Assembly (NCBI RefSeq): GCF_040581405.1
Contig: NZ_CP137157.1
Span: 1,058,001 to 1,122,000 of the forward strand
From: Komagataeibacter sucrofermentans DSM 15973
GTDB lineage: Bacteria; Pseudomonadota; Alphaproteobacteria; Acetobacterales; Acetobacteraceae
Direction of reading: 5' to 3'
DNA: 64,000 nucleotides
This document shows, in pieces, positions 40,110 to 49,486 of this stretch; position 1 is the first letter of the stretch, and the number at the start of each line of letters is the position of its first letter. The notes under the pieces were generated by a model, which had not been told where the DNA came from, made no database searches, and saw nothing but the letters and a program-made list of their open reading frames with translations. Both the position numbers and the translations under genes were made by a program.

Positions 40110-40286
40110 TCGCGTTAGGATGAGTGCGGAATACCCGCGCTTATGGGGCAAGTCAACCCGTGTTTTCGCATTCGGTTTCAAAACACATAAAAAAGCCCCG
40201 GATTTGGCACATCCACCCGATAGGGGGTACTAAGGCAGACCCACCCCCCAAAACGGCAACAACCAGAAAAAGGCTGCGCATCCTTC

Positions 40287-41519
40287 GTGAAAACCGAATT
40301 CCTTACACTTCTGACCCACATCAGGCACCTGTTCGGATGGCTGCCGGGACTGCTGTCCTCCATCCTCATGCTGTGTGTGGCCGGACTGGTGGCGGAAATG
40401 TTCAGCCGGTTCATCACGAAACTCATCGTGCGCATACCGGGGCAGAAGCGCGGGGCCTTCGTGCGCTCCTTCACCATGGCCATGCAGCGTCCGGTGCGCA
40501 TCATGCTGGTCATCGTGTTTGTGGGCACCGCGCTGCCGGTGTCGGGCCTGCCGTATGACATCATGCAGGCCACAACCCACGCGCTGGTGGTGCTGTTCGT
40601 GCTCATGCTTGGTTATGCCGCCGTCGTGGCCACCCGCATCCTGTCCGATGCGTATCTCAAGCGCATCAACGGCAAGGATGACAAGGACGACATCCTGCTG
40701 CGCACCCACATGACACAGGTGCGCGTGCTGCGCCGCACGAGCGACCTGCTGATCGGCCTGCTCACCATAGGCGCGGCTCTGATGACATTCGAGCCGGTGC
40801 GGCAGTATGGGCTGAGCCTGTTCGCCTCCGCCGGTGCCGCATCGCTGGTCGTGGGTCTGGCCGCCCGCCCGCTGCTGACCAACCTGTTCGCGGGCATGCA
40901 GATCGCCATGACCCAGCCCATCCGCATGGAAGACCTCATCATCATCAACGGCGACTGGGCGTGGGTGGAGGAAATAACCTCCACCTATGTCGTGCTGCGG
41001 GTGTGGGACTGGCGGCGGCATATCGTGCCGATCTCGTATTTTCTTGAAAATACGTTCCAGAACTGGACCCATAATTCGGCGGCCCTGATCGGGGTGGTGT
41101 TCCTGCATCTTGATTTCAACGCGCCGATGGACCGCATCCGCGAGCGCCTGCGCGAGATCGTGCATTCAGCACCGTTGTGGGATGGCAAGGAATTCGCAGT
41201 TCAGGTGGCCGACTGCAATGCCCATGTCATGACCGTGCGCGTCATTGCCAGTGCGCGCTCGGCCATGCAGAGCTGGGACCTGCGCTGCGAGATCCGCGAA
41301 CAGATCATCGCCTTCCTGCGTGATGAATGCCCCGAGGCGCTGCCGCGTGAGCGCCTGTCTCATGTGGCATCCGTCTCGGGGCTTGATGTGATGACGGACC
41401 CGGCATCCCTGTCGCCCCCGGTCAGGCGGCCGCCGCCGGGGGCCTATCTTGGTCCGCGCAATGGCGCGGGTGGTGCTGGCATGGGGTTCAGCGATGGTGG
41501 CGGGCAGGGCCATGGCTGA
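40287..41519 (+). CDS. MscS-family mechanosensitive channel
   Basis: The 410-residue inner-membrane protein has about five hydrophobic segments, with the pore helix in SLFASAGAASLVVGLAARPL followed by LLTNLFAGMQIAMTQPIRMEDL and a beta domain (GDWAWVEEITSTYVVLRVWD) as in MscS. It opens under membrane tension to release solutes. The C-terminal tail after about 375 is Gly/Pro-rich. It starts with GTG at 40287. The left neighbour is the tRNA. Confidence 0.9.
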   Translation: MKTEFLTLLTHIRHLFGWLPGLLSSILMLCVAGLVAEMFSRFITKLIVRIPGQKRGAFVRSFTMAMQRPVRIMLVIVFVGTALPVSGLPYDIMQATTHALVVLFVLMLGYAAVVATRILSDAYLKRINGKDDKDDILLRTHMTQVRVLRRTSDLLIGLLTIGAALMTFEPVRQYGLSLFASAGAASLVVGLAARPLLTNLFAGMQIAMTQPIRMEDLIIINGDWAWVEEITSTYVVLRVWDWRRHIVPISYFLENTFQNWTHNSAALIGVVFLHLDFNAPMDRIRERLREIVHSAPLWDGKEFAVQVADCNAHVMTVRVIASARSAMQSWDLRCEIREQIIAFLRDECPEALPRERLSHVASVSGLDVMTDPASLSPPVRRPPPGAYLGPRNGAGGAGMGFSDGGGQGHG

Positions 41520-41537
41520 GCGCCCCATGCGGGTCGG

Positions 41538-42380
41538 TCAGAACGACAGGTAGAGGAACGCGACCACGCCCGCGCCCATGCAGTACCAGCCAAACGGGCG
41601 CAGCGCCCAGTCCTCATGGTCGCGGAAGTAGCGCATAAGGATGCCCGTGCACACCAGCGCCACGACACCCGCCACGATGGCGGCGATGATGGCCATGTGC
41701 ATCTGTTCGGGCTGGGGTGGGGCATGGCGCAGCTTCAGCGCCTCGAGCACGGTTGCGGCCAGAATGACCGGCTGCGCCATGAGGAAGGAGAAGCGCGCCG
41801 AATTCTCATGCGAAAGCCCGCGCAGCAGCCCGCCCACAATGCACGCGCCCGAGCGCGACAGGCCGGGAAAGAACGCAAGGCACTGGAACAGTCCGATCAC
41901 CAGCGCCTCGCCAAAGCCGAGGGAGGCGAGCGGGCGGTCGTTGTGGTGGCGCAGTGTGGCGCGCATGCGGTCCACGGCTAGGAGCATGACGCCATTGAGG
42001 GTAAGAAAAACAGCAGCATAACGCGCCGTGCCGAACAGGTTGCGGATGGCATGCTCGAACAGGCCGCCAATCACCACGGCGGGAATGGTGGCCACGCACA
42101 GCAGGGCAAGGATGCGGATGCTGTCCATCTGGCAGGTCTCGCCATGACGGCCCGCAGCGCCCGTGAACAGCGCCACCCAGTCGCGCCAGAAAAAGACCAG
42201 AAGGGCCGCACAGGTGCCCAGGTGCAGCATGACCAGCAGGGGCAGGAACATCTCCCCATGCAGGTCGAGTGGCCAGTGCAGCATTGCCGGCACGATGGCC
42301 GCATGCCCCAGGCTGCTGATGGGGAACTGTTCGGTCGCCCCCTGAATGATGGCAATAATGATAGCCTGAAGGAGTGTCAT
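41538..42380 (-). CDS. uppP: Undecaprenyl-diphosphatase (UppP/BacA)
   Basis: The 280-residue polytopic enzyme removes the terminal phosphate from undecaprenyl diphosphate so the lipid carrier can be reused for cell wall synthesis. Signatures are EQFPISSLGHAAIVP near residue 17 (normally E..PVSSTGH) and PGLSRSGACIVGGLLRGL in the second half. The first motif has variant residues (Ile for Val, Leu for Thr) that are worth noting. The ATG at 42380 is chosen since the upstream 71 residues are unlike the family. Confidence 0.85.
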   Translation of the reverse strand: MTLLQAIIIAIIQGATEQFPISSLGHAAIVPAMLHWPLDLHGEMFLPLLVMLHLGTCAALLVFFWRDWVALFTGAAGRHGETCQMDSIRILALLCVATIPAVVIGGLFEHAIRNLFGTARYAAVFLTLNGVMLLAVDRMRATLRHHNDRPLASLGFGEALVIGLFQCLAFFPGLSRSGACIVGGLLRGLSHENSARFSFLMAQPVILAATVLEALKLRHAPPQPEQMHMAIIAAIVAGVVALVCTGILMRYFRDHEDWALRPFGWYCMGAGVVAFLYLSF

Positions 42381-42503
42381 TGTCCCCCCGTCCATGACGC
42401 AGTAGAATGAAAAGATAAGGCAAGGTGTTGCGCCGCATTCCCCTCGCACCGCATTGCGGCAGCTTTGGGGATGGTGTGGCGCACGGGCGGGCAGGGAACC
42501 AGC

Positions 42504-42962
42504 ATGGCACGGCAGAGAAGTGGAGCGATCATATGCAGCGGGCTGGTCCTTCTGGTGGCGGGCGGGTTCTGTATTTACGCCCGGGCCTCGCAAAGCGGCG
42601 GATCACATGATCGCTATCCCGTCATGGCGCGGTTCGTTTCAGCCAACGGGCTGAAGGTTGGCGCGGATGTTGACATGGATGGCGTGCCCGTGGGCCGCGT
42701 CACCTCCATCGCGCTCGACCCCGCCACGTACATGGCCAATGTGGGGTTTACACTCGACCGCACCGTGTTGCTACCGGAAGATACAACCATTTCAATCGGT
42801 AGCCCCACGCTCACGGCCGATACCGCGCTGATGGTCGAGGCCGGGCAGGCCCCGGGCCGCATTGCGCCGGGCACCGTCATTACAAATACGCGCGAACCGC
42901 TCAGCCTCGAGCAGCAGGTGAGCAACTACATTTTTGGCAATGGTGGCCTGCCCAGCAATTAA
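42504..42962 (+). CDS. mlaD: MCE-domain lipid-transport protein (MlaD-like)
   Basis: The 152-residue product has one N-terminal hydrophobic anchor (about residues 8-26) and an MCE domain (about 38-115) with the pattern MARFVSANGLKVGADVDMDG, then VPVGRVTSIALDP. It is the periplasmic substrate-binding part of a retrograde phospholipid transport system; the Mla ABC partners are not in this window. The start at 42504 follows AGGGAACC. It is divergent from uppP. Confidence 0.85.
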   Translation: MARQRSGAIICSGLVLLVAGGFCIYARASQSGGSHDRYPVMARFVSANGLKVGADVDMDGVPVGRVTSIALDPATYMANVGFTLDRTVLLPEDTTISIGSPTLTADTALMVEAGQAPGRIAPGTVITNTREPLSLEQQVSNYIFGNGGLPSN

Positions 42963-43076
42963 GCCGTCTTGCTGATGGCGGCGGAGGCCTGATGCGCCTC
43001 CTGCCAAGACAGGCACGGGTTATATGATTTTTATTGTGCAATATTAAAAAAGAAACACGCGAGCGTTTCACGGGCG

Positions 43077-43346
43077 ATGGAGCAGGAAGGAAATATCTGT
43101 ATCAAACTCGACAGGGCAGAGGTGCTGATCCTGTTTGAAATTCTATCGCGGGAAATGGACCGTCCCCGATACGGAAAATTTCAGGCTTTTGCCGGTTCTG
43201 ATGCGCAGATATGGGCCTTTGACGGACTGCTTGCCGCCCTCGAGCACGTGCTGTCCGAACCTTTCAGCCACGATTATGATCGGTTGCTGTCAGAAGCCGC
43301 CAATGCCCTGATCCGGCGGCGCGGCCGAATTGAACCTGAATGGTAA
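43077..43346 (+). CDS. Small hypothetical protein (89 aa)
   Basis: The soluble product begins MEQEGNICIKLDRAEVLILF and has a helical second half (WAFDGLLAALEHVLSEPF...). No motif is recognised. The composition is like the chromosome average. It lies alone between mlaD and an AT-rich stretch. Confidence 0.55.
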   Translation: MEQEGNICIKLDRAEVLILFEILSREMDRPRYGKFQAFAGSDAQIWAFDGLLAALEHVLSEPFSHDYDRLLSEAANALIRRRGRIEPEW

Positions 43347-43660
43347 CATGGAGGCTGAAGGGATAAGTATATTTACTATAACAATAAATAATATTCAAAA
43401 TCTGACAATCAGGTTTATTTATATTTAACAAAATAAGAGCAATGCATCTTTCTTTTTTATCCGTTATGCATAATACATACTATGAATTATAGTTGAAATG
43501 CTCCCATTTTGGGTGAGCGCGCCAAATAAATATCAATTTCCGTCGTACCGGGGGCAGCATTGCGGTATGCGGGCCCTACGGTAATGAACGCCCCCTGCAT
43601 CTGCCTGCAACAATGGAGTGCAGGGCGTCTGTAGCCGCGATGCATGACCATCGCGCAGGT
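43347..43660. other. AT-rich spacer
   Basis: The first 200 bases are strongly AT-rich and contain no gene. Near 43588-43633 an inverted repeat (CGCCCTGCA / TGCAGGGGGCG, read on the minus strand) lies 30-70 bases past the ATP-grasp gene stop and may act in its termination. Confidence 0.4.
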
Positions 43661-44755
43661 TCAGTCGTTAAGCGGGTAAGTGGCCATGAGTTTGCGCTGG
43701 CGCAGCCAGGCGCGGAGCATGGCCATCGCGCCGCTGCTCTTCCAGCCCTCGCGGCGCTTCTTGGCGCCGATGCGGAAAGTTTCGCCGTAATGCTCGAACT
43801 GCGTGGCGTAGGCCTCGCGCAGGGTGGTGCGCGCATCCCAGATATGGGTGGCCTCGGAGCCGACGCCATTGATCTCGATGATCTGGAAATCCTTGCCCTC
43901 GCGCAAATGGGCGAGACTCAGGGCCTTGGCGTCGATGCGGCCAAAATGAAAATCGGGAATATCGCGCATGATCGCGTTCACCCGCGCAGTCAGTTCAGGC
44001 GTGATGTCGGCGGCGCAATCATGAAAGATCGAGCCCTTGCAGTGATTGCCCGCAAAGACCAGCGGCAGTGACTGCCCGGCGGGCGGCACTTCGTTCAGGC
44101 GGGGCCTGAGGCGGGGGATGTAGATGTGCGGCACAAGACGGGTGCGCGGGTCGGCGTGGAGCAGTTCCTCTACCGTGGAGTGGCCATCGCCCGTAAGGCA
44201 GGGCACTTCCTTGTAGGTGAGCGAGGTGATGCGGCCCTCCGCCTCATCGGGGTGGCGGATGTAGAATATGCCCACCTCATGCCCGTAGGGGATCAGGTGC
44301 TGCAGCATGACCGGCACCCCGCGGCCAAAGGCGGCCAGGCCTTCGCGCAGGCTGTCGGCATCGCGCATGATGCGCACGCCGGTGCCGTTGCAGCCCACAT
44401 CAGGCTTGAGCACGACGGGAAAGGACAGGCCCGCCTGTTCCATGGCGGCCAGCGCGCGGGCGGTGTCGTTCTCGCCCGTGGTCAGCACCGCGTAGGGGGC
44501 GATCCACTGCCGCGCCTCGTCGCCTGCCATGTCCAGGATCGAGCTTTTGCTCTCGCCACACAGGCCGCCGGTCTCGATGCGGGGGTTGGCGGCGGTAGGC
44601 AGGCTGAAATCGCGGTAGCGCAGCCCGAGCATGATCCAGTACAGCACGATGGGGGTATAGAAGATCCAGCCGGGCCAGAACTCGAAGGCGGAAACCGTGG
44701 GGGCGGCAGGCTGCGCATCGGGTCGGCCGTTCACGGTGGTGGTGGTGTCGGTCAT
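43661..44755 (-). CDS. ATP-grasp domain carboxylate-amine ligase-like protein
   Basis: The product has 364 residues. After a hydrophobic N-terminal segment (about residues 26-44) it has ATP-grasp features: FPVVLKPDVGCNGTGVRIMR (lysine and glycine-rich loop), VMLQHLIPYGHEVGIFYIRHP and QIIEINGVGSEATHIWDART near the end (the metal-binding Glu-x-Asn). The enzyme probably joins a carboxylate to an amine with ATP at the inner membrane. It overlaps the DedA gene by 4 bases, so they are co-expressed. No substrate is known. Confidence 0.8.
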   Translation of the reverse strand: MTDTTTTVNGRPDAQPAAPTVSAFEFWPGWIFYTPIVLYWIMLGLRYRDFSLPTAANPRIETGGLCGESKSSILDMAGDEARQWIAPYAVLTTGENDTARALAAMEQAGLSFPVVLKPDVGCNGTGVRIMRDADSLREGLAAFGRGVPVMLQHLIPYGHEVGIFYIRHPDEAEGRITSLTYKEVPCLTGDGHSTVEELLHADPRTRLVPHIYIPRLRPRLNEVPPAGQSLPLVFAGNHCKGSIFHDCAADITPELTARVNAIMRDIPDFHFGRIDAKALSLAHLREGKDFQIIEINGVGSEATHIWDARTTLREAYATQFEHYGETFRIGAKKRREGWKSSGAMAMLRAWLRQRKLMATYPLND

Positions 44756-45330
44756 CTGGTCTCGTTACCCTGCAAACGTGCGATCATGCGGCTTATCAGA
44801 AGGATGGTCAGGACAAAACCACCCATGCCCGCCCATTTCCATGTTCCCAGATGGTCGATCAGGAACTGCCCCACCTGAAGCGAGACGAGAAACAGCATGG
44901 TTGTCCATATCAGCGTGGCCAGGATGGCCGCGATACAGAACAGCCCGAACCGGGCATGGAAGAAACCACACGCGGTATAAAGCGGCAAGCGGGCGCCGGG
45001 CACGAAGCGGCTGATGAACACGATGCGGAACACGTTGCGGTCAAACCACTTGCCCTCGCGCGCGCCACCGGGCAGCGTGATCCAGCGCCGCGCGGGCGGC
45101 CACAATGCCGCCAGCCTGCCCATGCCATACAGCCCCATGTCACCCACCACGATGCCGATATACAGCGCCACCAGCGCCACCCATAGCGCCACATGCCCGG
45201 TGCGCACCTGCATGGCGGTCAGGATCGTGGCGGCATCCTCCAGTATGAAGGTGCCGACAATGATCGCCAGCGCCTGCAGGAAGGGGGAGGCGCCCGCCGT
45301 GGCCAGGAAAGCTGTCAGCGACGCGGGCAT
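44752..45330 (-). CDS. DedA family membrane protein
   Basis: The 192-residue product has the DedA/SNARE-associated fold. It begins MPASLTAFLA, followed by a FILEDAATILTAMQ segment (the FxE(D/N) motif), GDMGLYGMGR in the loop and FISRFVPGARLPLYTACGF (the FxxRFxPxxR motif). DedA proteins act as lipid flippases or in membrane-potential homeostasis. The start at 45330 is favoured over 45528, since the upstream part is not membrane-like. It is coupled to the ATP-grasp gene. Confidence 0.88.
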   Translation of the reverse strand: MPASLTAFLATAGASPFLQALAIIVGTFILEDAATILTAMQVRTGHVALWVALVALYIGIVVGDMGLYGMGRLAALWPPARRWITLPGGAREGKWFDRNVFRIVFISRFVPGARLPLYTACGFFHARFGLFCIAAILATLIWTTMLFLVSLQVGQFLIDHLGTWKWAGMGGFVLTILLISRMIARLQGNETR

Positions 45331-45598
45331 GCGGCGCGCTTTTGCACATCCGGGCGGGACGGGCGGGAAAAACCGTGGCTGGACAAGAACATGCCTTTTG
45401 GTCGGCCCGGCATGCGGGCAGGTAAGAAAGATCGGCCATTCACCCAACGCGGGGCGGCGTCCGGCGTTCTTGTCGCATGCTTCGCCTATGGTCACAAACG
45501 CGAAATTATGTCGCATAATGTATCGCACGGCCTGCCAGGGGGGTGCTGGTGCAAGTCAGAGATTGAAACGGGCGTGGTGGCGTGGCACAGCATCGGAC

Positions 45599-46615
45599 AT
45601 GCTCGTACGTCGTCGCCTCCTTCATGCCGCCGCCGCCTCCCTTGCCGGGGCGGGTGCCGCGTGGCTGCTGCCCGCGCAGGCGGCACGTCACAGGCCCCCG
45701 GCCACGCCTGCGGCCAGCGGGGATTACACCGCCTTTCTCGCCGCCATCCGGCGCGAGGCGAGTCGGCAGGGGCTGAACGCGCCTGCCGTAACCCAGGCGC
45801 TCGATCTGCAAGCGCCCAACGCGCAGGTGATCCAGCGCGACCGCAACCAGCCGGAGTTTCATCTGACCTGGGCGCAGTACCGCAGTCGCGTGCTTGGCGC
45901 GCGCAAGATCAGTGACGGGCGCACGGCCTTCGCCGCCCAGCGCGGCGTGCTCGAGCAGCAGGTGCTGACCCGCTATAACGTCGCGCCCGGTGCGGTGATG
46001 GGCATCTGGGGGCTGGAATCGGCCTATGGCGCGCTGACCGGCAAATTCACTGTGGTCGACGCGCTGTGCACGCTGGCGTTCGAGGGCAGGCGGGCGCAGT
46101 TCTTCCATGATGAGCTGTTCCACGCGCTCGCCATTCTCAATGCGGGCGACATCACGCCAGACCTCATGACCGGCAGCTACGCCGGCGCCATGGGCCAGCC
46201 GCAGTTCATGCCCAGCGCCTACCTCAAATACGCCGTGGATATCGATGGCGATGGCAGGCGCGACATCTGGCACTCCATGCCCGACATCTTCGGCTCCATC
46301 GCCAACTATCTGGCAGGCTCGGGCTGGGTGGGGGGCGAAAGCTGGGGGCAGGAGATCACCGTGCCCGACAGCGTGGCGCAATCCGCACTCGGGCGCACCC
46401 ACACCCGCACCCATGCGGAATGGATGGCCATGGGCATCCGCCAGATGGGCGGCGCGCCCTTTGCCGACCCCGCCACGACCGGCGCGGTGCTGCGCCCCGA
46501 TGGGCCAGGGGGCGAGGCTTTCATGGTCTATCGCAATTTCGCCGCGATCCGTCGCTACAATCCTTCCGATTTCTATGCGCTGGCCGTGGGCCTGCTCGGT
46601 AACGAAATCACGTGA
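45599..46615 (+). CDS. mltB: Lytic murein transglycosylase (MltB-like)
   Basis: The 338-residue exported enzyme cleaves the glycan strands of peptidoglycan, forming 1,6-anhydro ends. Its signal begins with MLVRRRLLH, which looks like a Tat signal. The catalytic glutamate is in GIWGLESAYG at about residue 141; family regions AGAMGQPQFMPSAYLKYAVD and GSIANYLAGSGW follow. It overlaps or abuts the carboxypeptidase gene, so both enzymes are probably co-expressed for wall remodelling. Confidence 0.9.
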   Translation: MLVRRRLLHAAAASLAGAGAAWLLPAQAARHRPPATPAASGDYTAFLAAIRREASRQGLNAPAVTQALDLQAPNAQVIQRDRNQPEFHLTWAQYRSRVLGARKISDGRTAFAAQRGVLEQQVLTRYNVAPGAVMGIWGLESAYGALTGKFTVVDALCTLAFEGRRAQFFHDELFHALAILNAGDITPDLMTGSYAGAMGQPQFMPSAYLKYAVDIDGDGRRDIWHSMPDIFGSIANYLAGSGWVGGESWGQEITVPDSVAQSALGRTHTRTHAEWMAMGIRQMGGAPFADPATTGAVLRPDGPGGEAFMVYRNFAAIRRYNPSDFYALAVGLLGNEIT

Positions 46616-46671
46616 CGGCTCCCGTCACGCCAGTCGTGCGCGCGGCTGGCACCTACCGGACCAAGGACGCA

Positions 46672-47892
46672 ATGCACACCCGACGTTTCCTTCTGGCTGG
46701 GGCCACCAGCCTTCTTGTCTCTTCCACCGCGCTTGCCGCACCCGCGGCCCGACGCCGCCACCCCGCCGGTCCTGCCGCTGTTGACGCGGCGGCGCCGGTC
46801 GTTGCGTCCTCGCCCGCCAACAGCCTCATCGGCCCGATCGACACCATCGCGCGCTGGGCGTGCATTGTTGATTACACCACCGGCGCCGTGATCCTGGAGA
46901 AGGCGGCCGACGAGCGCATGCCGCCCTCATCACTGACCAAGATGATGACTGCCTATATCGTGTTCGGCATGCTGCGCGCGGGCCGACTGACGCTGGAGCA
47001 GATGCTGCCGGTGAGCGAGAAGGCATGGCGCATGCAGGGCTCGAAGATGTTCGTGCCGCTCAATGGCACCGTGGCCGTGGCCGACCTGATCCAGGGCATG
47101 GTGATCCAGTCCGGCAACGATGCCTGCATCGTGCTGGCGGAAGGCGTGGCAGGCTCGGAGGATCAGTTCGTGAGCCTCATGAACACGCAGGCAGCGCAGA
47201 TGGGCATGACCAATACCCACTTTCTCAACGTAACCGGCTGGCCGATGGACGGGCATTACATGTCCGCGCGTGATGTGGCGACCATCGCCATGCACCTGAT
47301 TCACGATTACCCCGAATACTACCATTTCTTCTCGGAAAAGAGCTTCCGCTACAACAAGATCACGCAGGAAAACCGCAATGCGCTGGTGGTCAAGGGCGTG
47401 GCCGACGGGCTCAAGACCGGCCACACCGACGCCGGTGGCTTTGGCCTGTGCGCCAGCGCCGAGCGCGGCGGCAACCGCGTGGTCATGGCCATCAACGGCC
47501 TGCCCAGCAGCAATGCCCGCGCCAATGAGGGCGAGCGGCTGTTCGAGTGGTCGTTCGTCAATTTCGAGAACGCGACGCTGCTCCATAACGGCGCGGTGGT
47601 GGATCATGCCCCGGTCTGGCTGGGGCAGGCGCCCACCGTGCCGCTGGTGGCCACCCGTGATGTCACGCTCACCCTGCCGCATGGCTGGCAGAACCGGGTG
47701 CATGTGAGCATGGACTACCGCAGCCCCGTGCCCGCCCCGGTCACGGCGGGCCAGCAGCTTGGCGAGATGGTGATTGCCAATACGGGTCTTGCCGAGATCC
47801 GCATTCCGCTGGTGGCGGGCGCCGATGTGCCCCGCCTTGGCCTGATGGGCCGCGCCACGGCGGTGCTGGGGCGCAAGCTGGGGCATGGCTAG
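46672..47892 (+). CDS. dacC: D-alanyl-D-alanine carboxypeptidase (DacC type)
   Basis: This low-molecular-weight penicillin-binding protein has 406 residues and trims terminal D-Ala from peptidoglycan stem peptides in the periplasm. It has a signal peptide with twin arginines (HTRRFLLAG). The three active motifs are SSLTK (S87, K90), SGN in IQSGNDACI, and KTGHTDAGG. A C-terminal PBP5-like domain follows. AAGGACG precedes the ATG at 46672. The order mltB-dacC-tmk is common in this group. Confidence 0.92.
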   Translation: MHTRRFLLAGATSLLVSSTALAAPAARRRHPAGPAAVDAAAPVVASSPANSLIGPIDTIARWACIVDYTTGAVILEKAADERMPPSSLTKMMTAYIVFGMLRAGRLTLEQMLPVSEKAWRMQGSKMFVPLNGTVAVADLIQGMVIQSGNDACIVLAEGVAGSEDQFVSLMNTQAAQMGMTNTHFLNVTGWPMDGHYMSARDVATIAMHLIHDYPEYYHFFSEKSFRYNKITQENRNALVVKGVADGLKTGHTDAGGFGLCASAERGGNRVVMAINGLPSSNARANEGERLFEWSFVNFENATLLHNGAVVDHAPVWLGQAPTVPLVATRDVTLTLPHGWQNRVHVSMDYRSPVPAPVTAGQQLGEMVIANTGLAEIRIPLVAGADVPRLGLMGRATAVLGRKLGHG

Positions 47893-47895
47893 GTC

Positions 47896-48531
47896 ATGAC
47901 GGGCCTGTTCATTACCCTTGAAGGCGGCGAGGGGGCGGGCAAGTCCACCCAGGCGCGGCTTCTGGCCGAATGGCTGCGCGCGCAGGGACATGATGTCGAT
48001 CTCACGCGCGAGCCGGGGGGCACGCCGGGGGCGGAGGCATTGCGCGAGCTGCTGCTGTTTGGCGGGCATGGCCTTTGCGCCCGCGCCGAGGTCATGGCCC
48101 ATTTCGCCGCCCGCGCCGATCATGTCGAGCAGCGCATCGCGCCCATGCTGGCCCGGGGTGGCGTGGTGATCTGTGACCGCTTTACGGATTCAACCGAGGC
48201 CTATCAGGGCTATGGCCTGAGCCACGGCGACCCTGCCATGCTGGGCCTGATCGCAACCCTGCGCGGTCTGATCCCGGTCGCGCCCGATCTTACTTTCATG
48301 CTTGAGGTGCCGCCCGCCGTGGCCCAGGCCCGTCTGGCCGGGCGGGGCAATGCCCGCACCGATCGGTATGAGGCGGAGGGCGCTGCCTTCCATGCCCGCG
48401 TGGCCGAGGGCTTTGACGCCATTGCCCGGCGCGACGCCGCGCGCTGCCGCCGCATTGATGCCAGCTCCGCCACGCAGGCGGTGCAGCATGCCCTGCGCGA
48501 CGTTGTCACCCCGCTGTTGCCCCATGCATGA
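47896..48531 (+). CDS. tmk: Thymidylate kinase
   Basis: The 211-residue kinase phosphorylates dTMP to dTDP. The P-loop is EGGEGAGKST at about residue 9, the DRY-like motif is DRFTDSTEAYQGYG at about 94, and the LID region (GRGNARTDRYEAEG) lies at about 150. Its ATG is 3 bases after dacC's stop, and holB overlaps its end by 8 bases. It therefore belongs to the tmk-holB-metG-tatD operon. Confidence 0.95.
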   Translation: MTGLFITLEGGEGAGKSTQARLLAEWLRAQGHDVDLTREPGGTPGAEALRELLLFGGHGLCARAEVMAHFAARADHVEQRIAPMLARGGVVICDRFTDSTEAYQGYGLSHGDPAMLGLIATLRGLIPVAPDLTFMLEVPPAVAQARLAGRGNARTDRYEAEGAAFHARVAEGFDAIARRDAARCRRIDASSATQAVQHALRDVVTPLLPHA

Positions 48532-49486
48532 CCCGCGCACCTGCCGCCGCCTGCTCGGGCATGACACGGCATGGCGGGAATTCCAGGCGGTCATGCGCAC
48601 GGGGCGGCTGCACCATGCCTGGCTGCTGACCGGGCCGGAGGGCATCGGCAAGGCCAGCATGGCCTTTCTCATGGCGCGCGCCCTGCTGCGGGCCGAGGAC
48701 CATGACAGCCCGGTGGGCCGCCGCGTGACCGCTGGCACCCATGCCGACCTGCTGGTCATCGCGCGCGGCATGGATGAAAAGCGCAACCGCCTGCGCCGCG
48801 AGATCGTGGGTGATGACATCCGCCCCATTGGCGCCTTCCTGCGGCGCACGGCGGCCGAGGGCGGCTGGCGGGTGGTGATCGTTGATGGCGCGGAATACAT
48901 GAACCGCACGGCAGCCAACGCCATTCTCAAGATTCTGGAGGAACCGCCCGAGCGCGCCATCCTGATCCTGACCACCGCCGTGCCGGGCCGCCTGCTGCCC
49001 ACCATCCGCAGCCGCTGCCGGGTGCTTGGCTTGTCCGCCCTTGATGAAGCGACGATGCGCGCCGCACTGGCCGCCTTGCCCGATGCCCCGCCACGGGATG
49101 CGATCGAGGCCATCATTCCGCTGGCGCATGGCGCGCCGGGCAAGGCGCTCGAACTGCTTGGCGGCGATGGCCCGGCCCTGTCGCGGCTGGTGGCCGATGT
49201 GATGGCGGGCACGGCAGGCGAGGGGGCGGGCTATGACATTGCCGCACAGGTCACAAGACGGGAAAATGACTTTTGCGTCTTTTTCGATCTGCTGTGTGAT
49301 GCCATATCTCAAAAGGCACGCGCCCTGGCCGCCAGCACGGACAGGGTGCACAAAGAGGATCTGCGCCCGGCCCGTCTGGCCCTGCTGTGGCAGGACATGA
49401 TGCGGCTGCGCGCGGAGACGGAACAGTTCAATCTGGATAAACAGCAGGCGGTCCTTACGGCCCTTGCGCGGGTGAGTGAAACATGA
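48524..49486 (+). CDS. holB: DNA polymerase III delta-prime subunit
   Basis: This 320-residue AAA+-like clamp-loader subunit has a degenerate P-loop (GPEGIGKAS), the segment IVDGAEYMNRTAANAILKIL followed by EEPPERA (the sensor region) and TIRSRCRVL. It lacks the zinc cysteines seen in some homologues, as is common in alphaproteobacteria. Its ATG is chosen inside the tmk end. The metG start overlaps its stop. Confidence 0.9.
   Translation: MHDPRTCRRLLGHDTAWREFQAVMRTGRLHHAWLLTGPEGIGKASMAFLMARALLRAEDHDSPVGRRVTAGTHADLLVIARGMDEKRNRLRREIVGDDIRPIGAFLRRTAAEGGWRVVIVDGAEYMNRTAANAILKILEEPPERAILILTTAVPGRLLPTIRSRCRVLGLSALDEATMRAALAALPDAPPRDAIEAIIPLAHGAPGKALELLGGDGPALSRLVADVMAGTAGEGAGYDIAAQVTRRENDFCVFFDLLCDAISQKARALAASTDRVHKEDLRPARLALLWQDMMRLRAETEQFNLDKQQAVLTALARVSET

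Noticed and set aside
45014-45598. A long upstream extension of mltB
   Set aside because: The frame is antisense to DedA; the Tat-like signal at 45599 marks the true start.
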